Source: Desulfovibrio piger
GTDB lineage: Bacteria > Desulfobacterota > Desulfovibrionia > Desulfovibrionales > Desulfovibrionaceae
Direction of reading: 5' to 3'
NCBI RefSeq assembly: GCF_951793255.1
Contig: NZ_OX636706.1
Span: 696,001-760,000 of the forward strand
DNA: 64,000 bases
The notes beneath the pieces are model-generated. The model did no database searches, was not told the origin of the DNA, and worked only from the letters and a program-made list of their open reading frames with translations. Both the position numbers and the translations under genes were made by a program. This document shows, piece by piece, positions 9,945 to 18,722 of the stretch (position 1 is its first letter; each line of letters opens with the position of its first letter).

Positions 9945-10838
9945 GACAACCTTCCTGCGTTGATGGTTACTGTGGTGCACAGGGTCTCACCCGGGGCCAG
10001 CGTGCTGCAGGTCCCGTCCTTTATGGATTTCCCCAGCGAACAGGGGATGGCGGTAGCCGGTTCCAGGACGCCCGTATACAGACCGTTCCAGCCGCCGTAG
10101 CTGGCAAAATACCAGGCCGGTATCGAAGCTGTAGCTGAAGAACGTGCGGGCCGCGGGGCTTTCCATACGCATCTCGCCCCGTTCGAGATCATGAAGGAAG
10201 AAAAATTCGCTGCGCTTTTCCTGGGCGGAACCGACGATGTCCAGGCGTTCGCCGTGATAGTCGGGCCAGGGGAAAAAGCGACTTTCATGGCGCCCTGTGA
10301 AATCGGCATCGCCGATCTCGCCACGCTTTGCAGGGCAAATGATCCTGTCTCCCTCATGCAACAGGAGGGCAGCATGCATCTTGAGGAGGAAATGGCTCTT
10401 TTTTGAGGATGTATTCGTTATCCTATAATCCATGACAACAGTCCCGGCATCCCCAGACAGCGTCATCTTTTTCTCATAACGCAGACCGGATGCAGGAAGC
10501 GTGGCTGAAAGCAGGATGGAATCCTGTCCGGACACGCAATCAAGCGCCGTTGTCCAAAGTTCACCGTGGTCAGGATACTGGATACCATCGATGACTTCTT
10601 TTTCATCATTGGGAAGAAGCTCGTCTATGCCGCCATAAAAATGCGGATCATACGCTGTTCCCTCGGGATAAGGACGCAAGGCAAGGTTCTCATTTCGCCA
10701 AAGAAGCTCCTGGCCCGTGTCCTTAAGGCAAAAATTGACGATTTTTCCGCCTACAGAAGGACAAACAACAAGGGAGATGCTGTCATTCTCAAGGCAGATG
10801 CCTTCGACACCTTCAAATTCTGTACGCCTTATGCTCAT
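9941..10838 (-). pseudogene. Aldose 1-epimerase-like (galactose mutarotase superfamily) gene with an internal frameshift
   Basis: The frame from the ATG at 10838 (GGAGGGA site upstream) gives a mutarotase-like beta-sandwich start with GGKIVNF, FYGGIDELLPND, DHGELWT and later KMHAALLL. Near 10120-10130 the frame breaks after FSYSFDTG. The natural C-terminus continues in another frame as AWYFASYGGWNGLYTGVLEP and ends with TLAPGETL, closing at 9941, where the stop overlaps the SDR start. A net gain of one base or loss of two explains it. Mutarotase relatives interconvert sugar anomers, which suits a sugar-acid operon. This is the first gene of the operon. Confidence 0.8.
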
Positions 10839-10870
10839 TCTTCCCTCCACTATTTTGGGAGATTTCTTCC

Positions 10871-10931
10871 TCTATAGCGCAAAAGGAGGGGAAAATGTCA
10901 ATATTTAGGATTAAAGTTCCATATACAGAAC
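10871..10931 (-). promoter_or_regulatory. Candidate promoter and dyad upstream of the sugar-acid operon
   Basis: On the reverse strand TTGACA (complement of 10896-10901) is followed 17-19 nt later by GCTATA/TATAGA (10871-10878). Just upstream, GTTCCATATACAGAAC (10916-10931) has a GTTC/GAAC dyad that could bind the operon's IclR regulator. Both are read by eye only. Confidence 0.45.
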
Positions 10932-10989
10932 AACTTCCAACAATATGCCCCTGCCCCCTTGCAATATTTCTGTCCCGGGACTAGTTTTT

Positions 10990-11106
10990 TGCTTCCGGCT
11001 GGGGGAGCCTACGGGCTGAGAAAGGGTGCAAGGACCCTGACCCCTAGGGCCGCCGTGCGGTCCTGCACCTGATGCAGATAGTGCTGTCGAAGGGAAGCTG
11101 GCAACG
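10990..11106 (+). promoter_or_regulatory. TPP (THI-box) riboswitch
   Basis: The conserved elements occur in order: GGGGGAGCC, the GGGCTGAGA motif, an AGGG/CCCT stem, and ACCTGAT-CAG-ATAGTG followed by CGAAGGGAAGC, closing on GCTTCC at the 5' side. It precedes thiS by about 70 nt with an intervening terminator. Thiamine pyrophosphate binding should therefore reduce expression of the thiSGH genes. Confidence 0.93.
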
Positions 11107-11130
11107 TGCGCTCTTTTTGCGCCCAACGTG

Positions 11131-11167
11131 CCCGTTTCGCCCTCTTGCAAGGTGGACGGGTTTTTTT
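11131..11167 (+). terminator. Riboswitch-linked terminator upstream of thiS
   Basis: CCCGT pairs with ACGGG around an imperfect internal stem and is followed by seven T residues. The T run ends beside the thiS ribosome site (GGAGG), so the element sits where it can terminate transcription before thiS. Confidence 0.7.
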
Positions 11168-11178
11168 GTGGAGGCAGT

Positions 11179-11379
11179 ATGCAACTCACCATCAATGGCG
11201 AAGCCTGTACCTGTGCCGAAGGCCTGACCGTGGCGGCCCTGCTGCGGGAGCGGGAACACGATGCCACCGCCGTGGTCGTGGAACACAACGGCCAGATCGT
11301 GCCCGCCGCGGACTTTGCGGCCACCGCCCTGAACGAGGGCGACGTGCTGGAGATCGTGCAGTTCGTGGGCGGCGGTTAG
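11179..11379 (+). CDS. thiS: Sulfur carrier protein ThiS
   Basis: This 66-residue ubiquitin-fold protein ends in Gly-Gly-Gly, matching the ThiS C-terminus that is adenylated and thiocarboxylated to carry sulfur for the thiazole ring of thiamine. The ATG at 11179 has GGAGG 7 nt upstream, directly after the terminator T run. An open frame begins 51 bp earlier, but those codons belong to the riboswitch leader. It is followed by thiG and thiH and is the first gene under TPP control. ThiF would adenylate it and ThiG would use the thiocarboxylate. Confidence 0.93.
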   Translation: MQLTINGEACTCAEGLTVAALLREREHDATAVVVEHNGQIVPAADFAATALNEGDVLEIVQFVGGG

Positions 11380-11456
11380 CCGCCGGCACGACGACGTTTT
11401 TTCTTCCTCTGCGCCCAGTGCGCACCGCGCGGCCCGGTCGGCCGCAGGAGACCATC

Positions 11457-12242
11457 ATGAGCGATTTTCAGAACAACGATCCCCTCATCATCGGCGGCGT
11501 GGAACTGCAGAGCCGCCTGTTCATCGGTACCGGCAAATACAGCAATGACGCCCTCATCCCCGACGTCTGCGCCAGCAGCGGCGCGCAGGTGATCACCGTG
11601 GCCATGCGCCGCGTGGAAAAAGGCCAGCAGGGCATCGTGGGCCACATCCCCTCCCACATGCGTCTGCTGCCCAACACCTCCGGCGCCCGCACCGCCGAAG
11701 AGGCCGTGCGCCTGGCCCGTCTGGCCCGCGCCGCCGGTTGCGGCGACTGGATCAAGATCGAAGTCATCTCCGATACCCGCCACCTGCTGCCCGACGGCTA
11801 CGAGACCGCCAAGGCCACCGAGATCCTGGCCAGGGAAGGCTTCACCGTGCTGCCCTACATCAACCCCGACCTCTATGTGGCCCGCGCCTGCGCGGATGCC
11901 GGTGCCGCCGCCGTCATGCCCCTGGGCGCGCCCATCGGCACCAACCGCGGCCTGCGCACCCGCGAGATGATCGGCATCCTCATCGAAGAGATCGACCTGC
12001 CCATCGTGGTGGACGCCGGTATCGGCCTGCCCTCCCATGCCTGCGAGGCCATGGAGATGGGCGCCGCCGCCTGCCTGGTGAACACCGGCATCGCCTCGTC
12101 CACCGATCCGGTGCTCATGGGCCGTGCCTTCCGCCAGGCCGTGGAAGCCGGTCGCGCCGCCTGGCTGGCCGGTCCCGGTGCCGTGCGTGCCTGCGGCGAA
12201 GGCGCCCAGGCCTCCTCTCCGCTGACGGGCTTCCTGCGCTAG
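11457..12242 (+). CDS. thiG: Thiazole synthase ThiG
   Basis: The 261-residue TIM-barrel enzyme forms the thiamine thiazole phosphate from 1-deoxy-D-xylulose 5-phosphate, dehydroglycine and ThiS thiocarboxylate. Landmarks are [16 protein letters not shown], the Schiff-base Lys100 in DWIKIEVI, and [18 protein letters not shown] with NTGIA near the C-terminus. The ATG at 11457 follows a CAGGAG site, and the longer open frame upstream overlaps thiS. It sits between thiS and thiH, so all three parts of the anaerobic thiazole route are together. Confidence 0.96.
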   Translation: MSDFQNNDPLIIGGVELQSRLFIGTGKYSNDALIPDVCASSGAQVITVAMRRVEKGQQGIVGHIPSHMRLLPNTSGARTAEEAVRLARLARAAGCGDWIKIEVISDTRHLLPDGYETAKATEILAREGFTVLPYINPDLYVARACADAGAAAVMPLGAPIGTNRGLRTREMIGILIEEIDLPIVVDAGIGLPSHACEAMEMGAAACLVNTGIASSTDPVLMGRAFRQAVEAGRAAWLAGPGAVRACGEGAQASSPLTGFLR

Positions 12243-12255
12243 GTCGGGGGCGGAC

Positions 12256-13380
12256 ATGGAAAACTTTCAGCAATATCTGGAAAACAACTGGCCGCGCGAA
12301 CGCCGCAGCCGGATAGCCGCCAGCGCCACCGAAGACCAGGTGCGCGCCGTGCTGCGCAAGGACTACCTGCAGCCCGCCGACTTCCTGACCCTGCTCTCGC
12401 CCGCGGCCGCGCCCCTGCTGGAGCAGATGGCCCAGCGCGCCCATGAGCTGACCCTGCGCTACTTCGGCCGGGCCGTGAACCTGTTCACGCCGCTCTATGT
12501 GTCGGACTACTGCACCAACCAGTGCCGTTACTGCGGCTTCAACGCCAACAACAAGCAGCCGCGCCGCCACCTGAGCCCCGAAGAGGCCTACGACGAAGCC
12601 AAGGCCATCGCGGACATGGGCCTGCAGCACATCCTGCTGCTCACCGGCGATGCCCGCAAGCTCTCTTCGCCCGAGTACATCGCGGAGGTCGCCCGCCGCA
12701 TCAAGCCCCTGTTCGCCAGCGTGGGCATCGAAGTCTACTCCATGACCGAGGACGAATACCGCCTCATGGTGGAAAGCGGCGTGGACAGCATGACCATGTT
12801 CCAGGAGACCTACAATCCCGAGCTCTACGACTGGCTGCATCCGGTGGGCCCCAAGAAGGACTACGCCTTCCGTCTCAACGCCCCCGAACGCGCCGCCCGC
12901 GCGGGCATGCGCTCCCTGGGCCTGGGCGCCCTGCTGGGCCTGGACGAGTTCGAACAGGACGCCTTCGCCACCGGCCTGCACGCCTGGTGGCTGCTGCGCC
13001 ATTACCCCGGCGTGGACGTGGGCCTGTCCATCCCCCGCATCTGCTCGCACGAGGGCAGTTTCGACATCCCGCACGCCCTCGATGACCGCCGCTTCGTGCA
13101 GTATGTGACGGCCCTGCGCTGCTTCCTGCCGCGCTCGTCCATCACCTGCTCCAGCCGCGAGAGCGCCTTCATGCGTGACCACCTGATCCCGCTGGGCGTG
13201 ACCCGCGTCTCGGCCGGTGTGTCCACCGCCGTGGGCGGCCGCAAGACCCACGCCGACAACAGCGGCCAGTTCGACATCACCGACCACCGCAGCGTGGAAC
13301 AGATGATCGCCGACCTGACCAGGAACGGCTATCAGGCCGTCATCAAGGACTGGGAAGACCCCACCCTGACCCACGCCTAG
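12256..13380 (+). CDS. thiH: 2-iminoacetate synthase ThiH (radical SAM)
   Basis: The 374-residue protein cleaves tyrosine to dehydroglycine and p-cresol for thiazole synthesis in anaerobes. The radical-SAM cluster motif is CTNQCRYC (Cys86, Cys90, Cys93). Later landmarks include VYSMTEDEYRLM and SIPRICSHEG. ThiH rather than the oxygen-dependent ThiO fits an anaerobe. It starts 13 bp after thiG with the GGGGGCGG leader and ends ahead of a strong hairpin terminator. Confidence 0.96.
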   Translation: MENFQQYLENNWPRERRSRIAASATEDQVRAVLRKDYLQPADFLTLLSPAAAPLLEQMAQRAHELTLRYFGRAVNLFTPLYVSDYCTNQCRYCGFNANNKQPRRHLSPEEAYDEAKAIADMGLQHILLLTGDARKLSSPEYIAEVARRIKPLFASVGIEVYSMTEDEYRLMVESGVDSMTMFQETYNPELYDWLHPVGPKKDYAFRLNAPERAARAGMRSLGLGALLGLDEFEQDAFATGLHAWWLLRHYPGVDVGLSIPRICSHEGSFDIPHALDDRRFVQYVTALRCFLPRSSITCSSRESAFMRDHLIPLGVTRVSAGVSTAVGGRKTHADNSGQFDITDHRSVEQMIADLTRNGYQAVIKDWEDPTLTHA

Positions 13381-13441
13381 GCAGAGTGTTGTTGAGGCCT
13401 CGCCTCAAACTCTCCTCCCCCTCCCCAGCGCGCTTTATTCG

Positions 13442-13480
13442 GGAGGGACGTCTTTCCGCCGGAAAGACGTCCCTCCTTTT
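13442..13480 (+). terminator. Strong hairpin terminator after thiH
   Basis: A 16-bp perfect stem (GGAGGGACGTCTTTCC and its complement) around a 3-nt loop is followed by TTTT. It separates thiSGH from thiF. The 5' flank (about 13412-13437) resembles the CCCCTCCCCAG-GCGCTTTAT segment that recurs next to the dispersed repeats. Confidence 0.85.
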
Positions 13481-13633
13481 CATACGGGGGCGGGGCAGTC
13501 CACCTCTTCATGGGGGCCGGGTTCGCCCGTTGTGGCCGGGTCCCTTCCATTCCGTGGATGCGGCCCGGAAAGGGCTGTTTCAGGATGAAGTTTGGACGCA
13601 TCCATCCGTAAACCGTTTTTCAGGGAGTCTGCC

Positions 13634-14245
13634 ATGAGTGAGAACGTATTGCGTCAGGGCCTGACGCGCTATCTTTCCCCGGCCCGGCTGGAGGCCCTGC
13701 GGGCTGCCCGGGTGGGCGTGGCCGGTGCGGGCGGTCTGGGCTCCAATGCCGTCCTGATGCTGGCCCGCAGCGGTGTGGAGCATTTTCTGCTCATCGACGA
13801 CGACGTGGTGGACGCGTCCAACCTCAACCGGCAGCAGTTCTGGCCCCGGCATCTGGGCCGTCCCAAGGTGGAGGCCCTGGCCGAACTGGTGCGGGAGCTG
13901 AACCCCGACGCCCGGGTGGAGACCTGTCGCCTGCGTATCGACGCCGCCAACGTGGACGAGCTGGTGGCCCGCTGCCCCCTGTGGCTGGAAGCCATGGACG
14001 GCGCGGCGGACAAGCGCCTGCTGGTGGAAAAGGTCATGCTCTCGGGCCGCCGCATCGCCAGTGCCTCGGGCATGGGCGGCTTTGGCGGCAAGCCCATGCA
14101 AAAACGCGTGCTGGGCAATCTGGTGCTGGTGGGCGACTTCGAGACCGACATCCTTGAGTATCCGCCCCTGGCCCCGCGCGTGACCGAGGCCGCGGCCCTG
14201 CTGGCCGACGCCATGCTGGAATTCATCCTCACCGGCGTGGAATAG
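13634..14245 (+). CDS. thiF: ThiF-family sulfur carrier adenylyltransferase
   Basis: The 203-residue protein is a short-form E1-like enzyme that activates the ThiS C-terminus with ATP. The nucleotide-binding GAGGLGSN (31-38) is present, with NLNRQQFWPRHLGRPKVEAL and GMGGFGGKP later. The zinc-binding CxxC pairs of longer MoeB/ThiF proteins are not visible, as is usual for the short anaerobe form. The ATG at 13634 has CAGGGAG upstream. It lies 250 bp after thiH, beyond a terminator, so it probably has its own promoter. Confidence 0.88.
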   Translation: MSENVLRQGLTRYLSPARLEALRAARVGVAGAGGLGSNAVLMLARSGVEHFLLIDDDVVDASNLNRQQFWPRHLGRPKVEALAELVRELNPDARVETCRLRIDAANVDELVARCPLWLEAMDGAADKRLLVEKVMLSGRRIASASGMGGFGGKPMQKRVLGNLVLVGDFETDILEYPPLAPRVTEAAALLADAMLEFILTGVE

Positions 14246-14450
14246 GCCTTTTCCGAGAGGCTCCTCCCTGATGCCTCGCGCCTGACGCTGCCCGGCAAGG
14301 AAGACGTGCCCACGCCCACAGCTGCCTGTGTCGCCAGCGGGTATGGCCTGCGGCGGCCTTCCGCCGCTACGGACAAAGGGATGGCCCGCCCCTTTTTCTC
14401 CATGTCTCCCCATAACGACAGGATGCCCGGCACCTGCCCAGAGCCATGAC

Positions 14451-14495
14451 GAACGTACGGCCCCGGACTGCATGGCAGTCCGGGGCCGTACGTTC
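14451..14495. repeat. Perfect palindrome, 21-bp arms with a 3-nt loop
   Basis: The left arm (14451-14471, beginning GAACGTACGG) and right arm (14475-14495, ending CCGTACGTTC) are exact complements around ATG. No T run follows, so it is not a standard terminator. It lies between convergent thiF and aldolase genes. Confidence 0.9.
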
Positions 14496-14660
14496 TGATA
14501 AAGCGCGCTGGGGAGGGGGTGGGGAGCTTGAGATGAGGGGGGACCCCTCTCGCGCCAGCAGAGGGGGCTCCCCTCCCCTCAAAATATGGCCCGCAGGGCC
14601 GTGCCCGTTAGCGACAAAGGAAGCTACGGGCATCGACAGCGAAGGGGCCCCCTCAAACAA
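14496..14660 (-). repeat. Dispersed repeat family copy (reverse orientation)
   Basis: The segment contains, in reverse orientation, the pieces seen at 23940-24090 and 49340-49990: GATAAAGCGCGCTGGGGAG, GGGGGACCCCTCTCGCGCC, the GGCCCGCAGGGCCGTGCCCG hairpin piece, GCTACGGGCATCGACAG and a closing CCCCCTCAAA. It is a degenerate single copy. Confidence 0.75.
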
Positions 14661-15311
14661 CTAACACGATCCGGCCAGCAGCTGGATGGCGGCCAGATGT
14701 TCCAGTTCTTCGCTGAGGGTGAGGGCCTGGCCCAGGCAGGGGGCCGAAGCGCACAGGCCGTGGCGGGTCATCCACACGGCCTCGAAGTCACGGGCGGCCT
14801 GTCCCACGGCCTCGGCCAGCTCGCGGGTGCCGGGCTCGAAGGCCGGGGCGTAGCCCAGCCGGGCCCGCCAGACGCCGGACTCGAAGACCGGCAGTTTCAA
14901 AAAACGCTCCTGCCAGTCCGGCTGGCGCTCCAGTTTCAGGGCCAGGGCCAGCAGCTGCCGGGGGTGGGTGTGCAGGATGGCCCCGCACCGGGGCCGGGCC
15001 GCATAGACTTCCAGATGCATGAGGCCTTCGCTGGACGAAGGACCGCCGTACAGGGTGGCGCCGCTCCGGGCATCCAGCACGCACAGGTCCCGGAGCGTCA
15101 GGCGCCCCTTGGCCGCGCCGCTGCGGGTGATGACGATGCGCTCGCCTTCGGGGCTCTGCCAGCGGCAGCTGGCGTTACCGTTGCAACCGGCCAGCATGCC
15201 GCCGTGCCAGGCTTCACGGCAAACTTCGGCCAGCTCCCGGACGATGGACGACGGCAGGGCGGCCAGGGCGATGTCCCGGCCCTGACGCTGATGGAAACAA
15301 GGAAAGGGCAT
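14661..15311 (-). CDS. Class II aldolase/adducin-family protein
   Basis: The 216-residue protein has the class II aldolase fold. Likely zinc ligands are the two His of ILHTHP and the His of WMTRHGL, with the catalytic Glu region in GGPSSSEGLMHLE. An N-terminal NGNASCR segment matches the substrate phosphate loop (GNxS). Family members cleave sugar phosphates such as fuculose 1-phosphate or act as dehydratases; the substrate is unknown. The ATG at 15311 begins 2 nt after the thiL stop with GGAGG inside the thiL end, so translation is coupled. Linkage to thiL does not by itself show a thiamine role. Confidence 0.82.
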   Translation of the reverse strand: MPFPCFHQRQGRDIALAALPSSIVRELAEVCREAWHGGMLAGCNGNASCRWQSPEGERIVITRSGAAKGRLTLRDLCVLDARSGATLYGGPSSSEGLMHLEVYAARPRCGAILHTHPRQLLALALKLERQPDWQERFLKLPVFESGVWRARLGYAPAFEPGTRELAEAVGQAARDFEAVWMTRHGLCASAPCLGQALTLSEELEHLAAIQLLAGSC

Positions 15312-15313
15312 GG

Positions 15314-16363
15314 CTAGGCCTCCGCGGATACGGCAAAATGGTCAAAGCCCTGGAGTGCGTCCAGCGGCTCGTTGTTGCAGGTCAGCTCCCCGTCATCGGT
15401 GATGGTGCCGATGCTCATGAAGCCGGGGATGGCCGCATGCAGGATGGGCAGCATGTCCGGGGCGCAGGAGCCCAGCAGGGCGTAATCCTCGCCGCCCAGC
15501 AGGGCCTCGTGCACGGGATTGAGCCCGTTCTCGCGGGCATGGCGCACCACTTCGGGATGGAGCATGCCCTGCGGCAGCAGGATGGCCGCGCCCAGGCCGC
15601 TGTCCGTGGCGGTGCCCGTGTCGCCTTCGCGCCGGGCCCGGCTCTCGCCGGTGCGGCCCAGCAGGCGCGGCAGGTCGCGCATGATGCCGTCGGAAAGATC
15701 CATCAGTGCCGGGGGCCGGGCATTGGCGCCCGCACGGGCCAGCATGAGCCCGGCATCCACCTGCGGCACGGGCAAAAGATGCGCGGCGCAGGCAGCGGGC
15801 CAGTGCTCCAGCGCGGCCCGGCCTTCCTTTTCCAGTACCTGCAGGCCCACGCGGGCCAGGCCCGGACGGCCCACCACGAACAGACTGTCCCCGGGCATGG
15901 AGCCGCCCCGCACGAGGAAGTCCCCGCCCGTGTAGGACTCGCCCCAGATGGTGATGCTCACATGCAGGAAGGGGCTGCGGGACAAGTCTCCGCCCGCCAG
16001 GGCCAGACGCTGTTCCTGCGCCAGAGCGGCCATGCCGGAGAAAAAGCGGTCGAGCCACAGCGCATCCGCATCATCGGGCAGGCCCAGGGCCAGGGTGAAG
16101 GCCAGCGGGCGGCCGCCGCAGGCCGCGATGTCGCTCACATTGACGGCCAGGGCCTTGTGGCCGATCTCTTCGGGCGTGAAATAGGAGCGCCGGAAGTGGA
16201 CATCCTCCAGAAAAAGGTCGCTGCTCACGCACAGGGGCGTGCCGGCCTTGAGCACGGCGCAGTCGTCGCCCCTGCCCAGCAGCAGGGAAGGATGCGTGGC
16301 CGGGAAATGCCGGGCCAGACAGGCAAGGATGCTGTCTTCAGAAGCGCGCGAAGGCTGGGACAT
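15314..16363 (-). CDS. thiL: Thiamine-monophosphate kinase
   Basis: The 349-residue protein phosphorylates thiamine monophosphate to the active pyrophosphate. AIR-synthase-like motifs are present: LLGRGDDCAV near the N-terminus, SSDLFLEDVHF, ALAVNVSDIAACGG and MDLSDGIMRDLPRL. A repetitive Arg/Gly/Thr stretch after LLGRTGES is an unusual insert. The ATG at 16363 follows GGAGG and lies 1 nt after the helicase stop. It completes thiamine pyrophosphate synthesis with the thiSGH/thiF genes but is not obviously under the TPP riboswitch. Confidence 0.93.
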   Translation of the reverse strand: MSQPSRASEDSILACLARHFPATHPSLLLGRGDDCAVLKAGTPLCVSSDLFLEDVHFRRSYFTPEEIGHKALAVNVSDIAACGGRPLAFTLALGLPDDADALWLDRFFSGMAALAQEQRLALAGGDLSRSPFLHVSITIWGESYTGGDFLVRGGSMPGDSLFVVGRPGLARVGLQVLEKEGRAALEHWPAACAAHLLPVPQVDAGLMLARAGANARPPALMDLSDGIMRDLPRLLGRTGESRARREGDTGTATDSGLGAAILLPQGMLHPEVVRHARENGLNPVHEALLGGEDYALLGSCAPDMLPILHAAIPGFMSIGTITDDGELTCNNEPLDALQGFDHFAVSAEA

Positions 16364-16364
16364 A

Positions 16365-18722
16365 TCAGTCCTCCAGTTGCAGATAGTCGGCCAGGATGAC
16401 CTTGATCCCGAAACCGGCAAAACTCACCTGTACTTTGTTCGGGGGCATGAGGCCGAGGATCTTGCCCCGGCCGAAGATCTTGTGGCGACAGAAGCAGGGG
16501 CGCTTGCCCGCGGCCACGGCCCCGGCGGCCGCCAGCACCGAACCTCCGGCAGCGTCAGCGGCGGAAGCGGCAGGCGCAGCAGCCGGACGCCCCCCCGCGG
16601 TGCCTCCCGGCCGTTCGTCCGGGGGCAGCTGGCAGTCATCGGCATCCTGCAGGGCGCGGGTGGCGGCCAGACGCTGGGCCGGGCTCAGCCCGGCAGGGGC
16701 GGCAAGGCCCGCATGACGGCCGCGACCAAAGCCCGCGCCGGGGCCGGACGGGGCCGGACGGCCGCCAAAGGGATCGGCGAACATGCCGCCGCGCGCCCGT
16801 TTGCTCAGGCCGCCGCCGTAACTTTCCACCCACTCCTCGGTCAGCCCGGCGGGCAGCTCGCGCACGAAGGGGCTCTGGGCCACATGCTGCGTGCCCTGTT
16901 CGGCCTTGTTGTAGATGGTGGCCGGCGAATACAGGTCCAGCTCCTGTCGGGCGCGGGTGCAGGCCACGTACATCAGGCGGCGTTCTTCTTCGAAATCTTC
17001 GGGCCGTGCCAAGGCGTGGCGCGAGGGGAAGCGGTCCTCCACCAGGTCGATGATCAGCACGGCGTTCCACTCCAGGCCCTTGGCCGAGTGCACCGTGGAG
17101 AGGGTGATGCGGCCCTCGTTGTCCTCGTCTTCCTCGTCGGGGGAATCCAGGGCCAGATCGGCCAGGAACAGGTCCAGGGCGTTGTAGCCCGAGGCCATCT
17201 GCAGGATCTCTTCCAGTCCCTGCTGGCGGCGGGGCCAGTCTTCGGGATAGCGGCTCTCCAGCACGGGGCGGTAATGGTCCACGATGAGCTCCAGCGCCGT
17301 CACCGGATGCAGCGGGCGGGCGCGCATCTCGGCGATGAAGCGCAGGTCCTCGCGGAAGGAGGGGAAGCGGGCACAGGCCTTGTCCAGGGCCGGGCCGTCG
17401 GCGCTCTGGGCCACGTTGTAGAGCTTGAGCACGGTCTTGGGGCCGATGCCCTCGTGCAGCTCGGCCACGCGCGAGAAGGCGGGCATGTCCAGCGGATTGA
17501 GCAGCAGGCGGGCGTAGGCCATGACGTCCTTGACGTGGGCCGCCTCGGTGTAGCGCAGGCCGCCGTACTTGCGGAAGGCGATGCCCGCCTGGTTGAGGGC
17601 CATTTCCAGATGGTAGGAATGGAACCCCGCCCGGAAGAGCACGGCGATCTCGTGCGGCAGGTGCCGGGTCAGCAGGTCCTCGATGCGGCGCACCACCAGC
17701 TTGGCCTGGCTCATGTCGCTGAGGGGCGTCACCAGACGTACCGGCGCGCCGCCCTCCTTGCGGGTGAACAGTTTTTTGCGGAAGGATTCCGTGGCGTTTT
17801 CCAGCAGGTTGTTGGCCACGTCCAGGATGGGCTTGGTGGAGCGGTAGTTCTCCTCCAGCCGGATGATGCGGGCCCCGGGGAAAAGCTTGGGGAAATCGAG
17901 GATGTTGCGCACGTTGGCGCCACGGAAGGCATAGATGGACTGGGCCTCGTCGCCCACGGCCATGACGTTGCCCGGCGGCATGCCTTCGCCCTCCGGCCCG
18001 GCCAGCAGACGCACGATGCGGGCCTGAACCAGGTTGGTGTCCTGATATTCGTCCACCAAAATGTGCGTGTAGCGGCGGCGCAGGTTCTCGGCCGCGCGCT
18101 CGTTGGTACGCAGCAGATGCTCCAGCTCGAACAGCAGGTCGTCGTAGTCCAGCAGGCCCTTTTCCTTGCGATAGGCATCGTAGGCCTCGCCCAGCTGCAT
18201 CAGCGGCTCGGCATAGGGCAGCAGGTGGAAGGCCTCGCGCTGCAGGACCTCGTCCAGGCGCATCTCCTTGTTCCGGGCCTTGCTCAAAAAGCCCACGATG
18301 GCCTGGGTGCGCGGGAAGGAGCGGTCGCCCTTGCCCAGCCGGAGATCGTCCTTGCAGGCCTTGACCGCCGCGTTGATGTCCGCGCTGTCCATGACCGTGA
18401 AGGGGCGGTCCTCCAGCCAGTCGGGACGGTAACGGCGCAGCACGCCGAAAGCGAAGGAGTGGAAGGTGCCGCCCTGCACCAGGCTCAGGGCATGGTCGGA
18501 CAGGGCCGCGGCCCGCTGCAGCATCTCCTGCGCCGCCTTGCGGGTGAAGGTGAGCAGCAGCATGGATTCCGGCGGGACGCCGTGATCCGCCAGCCAGGAC
18601 AGGCGGTAGGTGATGGTGCGGGTCTTGCCGGAACCGGCGCCGGCCACTACCAGGACCGGCCCGTCGCCGCAGGTGGCGGCCTCGTATTGGGCGCTGTTGA
18701 GCGCGTGCGCGTAATCAATCAT
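16365..18722 (-). CDS. UvrD/PcrA-type ATP-dependent DNA helicase
   Basis: The 785-residue protein is a superfamily 1A 3'-5' DNA helicase used in repair and replication restart. The Walker A motif GAGSGKT (28-34), GGTFHSFAFGVLRRY, the Walker B-like VDEYQDTN, VGDEAQSIYAFRGA, and late motifs STVHSAKGLEWNAV and YVACTRARQELDLY are present. An Ala/Gly/Pro-rich linker of about 100 residues precedes a short C-terminal beta segment (VQVSFAGFGIKVI) like the PcrA/UvrD C-terminal module. The start at 18722 lacks a clear Shine-Dalgarno site. It heads a three-gene unit with thiL and the aldolase. Confidence 0.93.
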   Translation of the reverse strand: MIDYAHALNSAQYEAATCGDGPVLVVAGAGSGKTRTITYRLSWLADHGVPPESMLLLTFTRKAAQEMLQRAAALSDHALSLVQGGTFHSFAFGVLRRYRPDWLEDRPFTVMDSADINAAVKACKDDLRLGKGDRSFPRTQAIVGFLSKARNKEMRLDEVLQREAFHLLPYAEPLMQLGEAYDAYRKEKGLLDYDDLLFELEHLLRTNERAAENLRRRYTHILVDEYQDTNLVQARIVRLLAGPEGEGMPPGNVMAVGDEAQSIYAFRGANVRNILDFPKLFPGARIIRLEENYRSTKPILDVANNLLENATESFRKKLFTRKEGGAPVRLVTPLSDMSQAKLVVRRIEDLLTRHLPHEIAVLFRAGFHSYHLEMALNQAGIAFRKYGGLRYTEAAHVKDVMAYARLLLNPLDMPAFSRVAELHEGIGPKTVLKLYNVAQSADGPALDKACARFPSFREDLRFIAEMRARPLHPVTALELIVDHYRPVLESRYPEDWPRRQQGLEEILQMASGYNALDLFLADLALDSPDEEDEDNEGRITLSTVHSAKGLEWNAVLIIDLVEDRFPSRHALARPEDFEEERRLMYVACTRARQELDLYSPATIYNKAEQGTQHVAQSPFVRELPAGLTEEWVESYGGGLSKRARGGMFADPFGGRPAPSGPGAGFGRGRHAGLAAPAGLSPAQRLAATRALQDADDCQLPPDERPGGTAGGRPAAAPAASAADAAGGSVLAAAGAVAAGKRPCFCRHKIFGRGKILGLMPPNKVQVSFAGFGIKVILADYLQLED

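Larger units (their letters stand above)
14246..14660. other. Repeat-rich intergenic region between thiF and the aldolase gene
   Basis: No credible gene is present in these 415 bp. The first 200 bp show no recognisable feature. The rest holds a very long perfect palindrome (14451-14495) and a copy of the dispersed repeat family (14496-14660). Confidence 0.6.
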
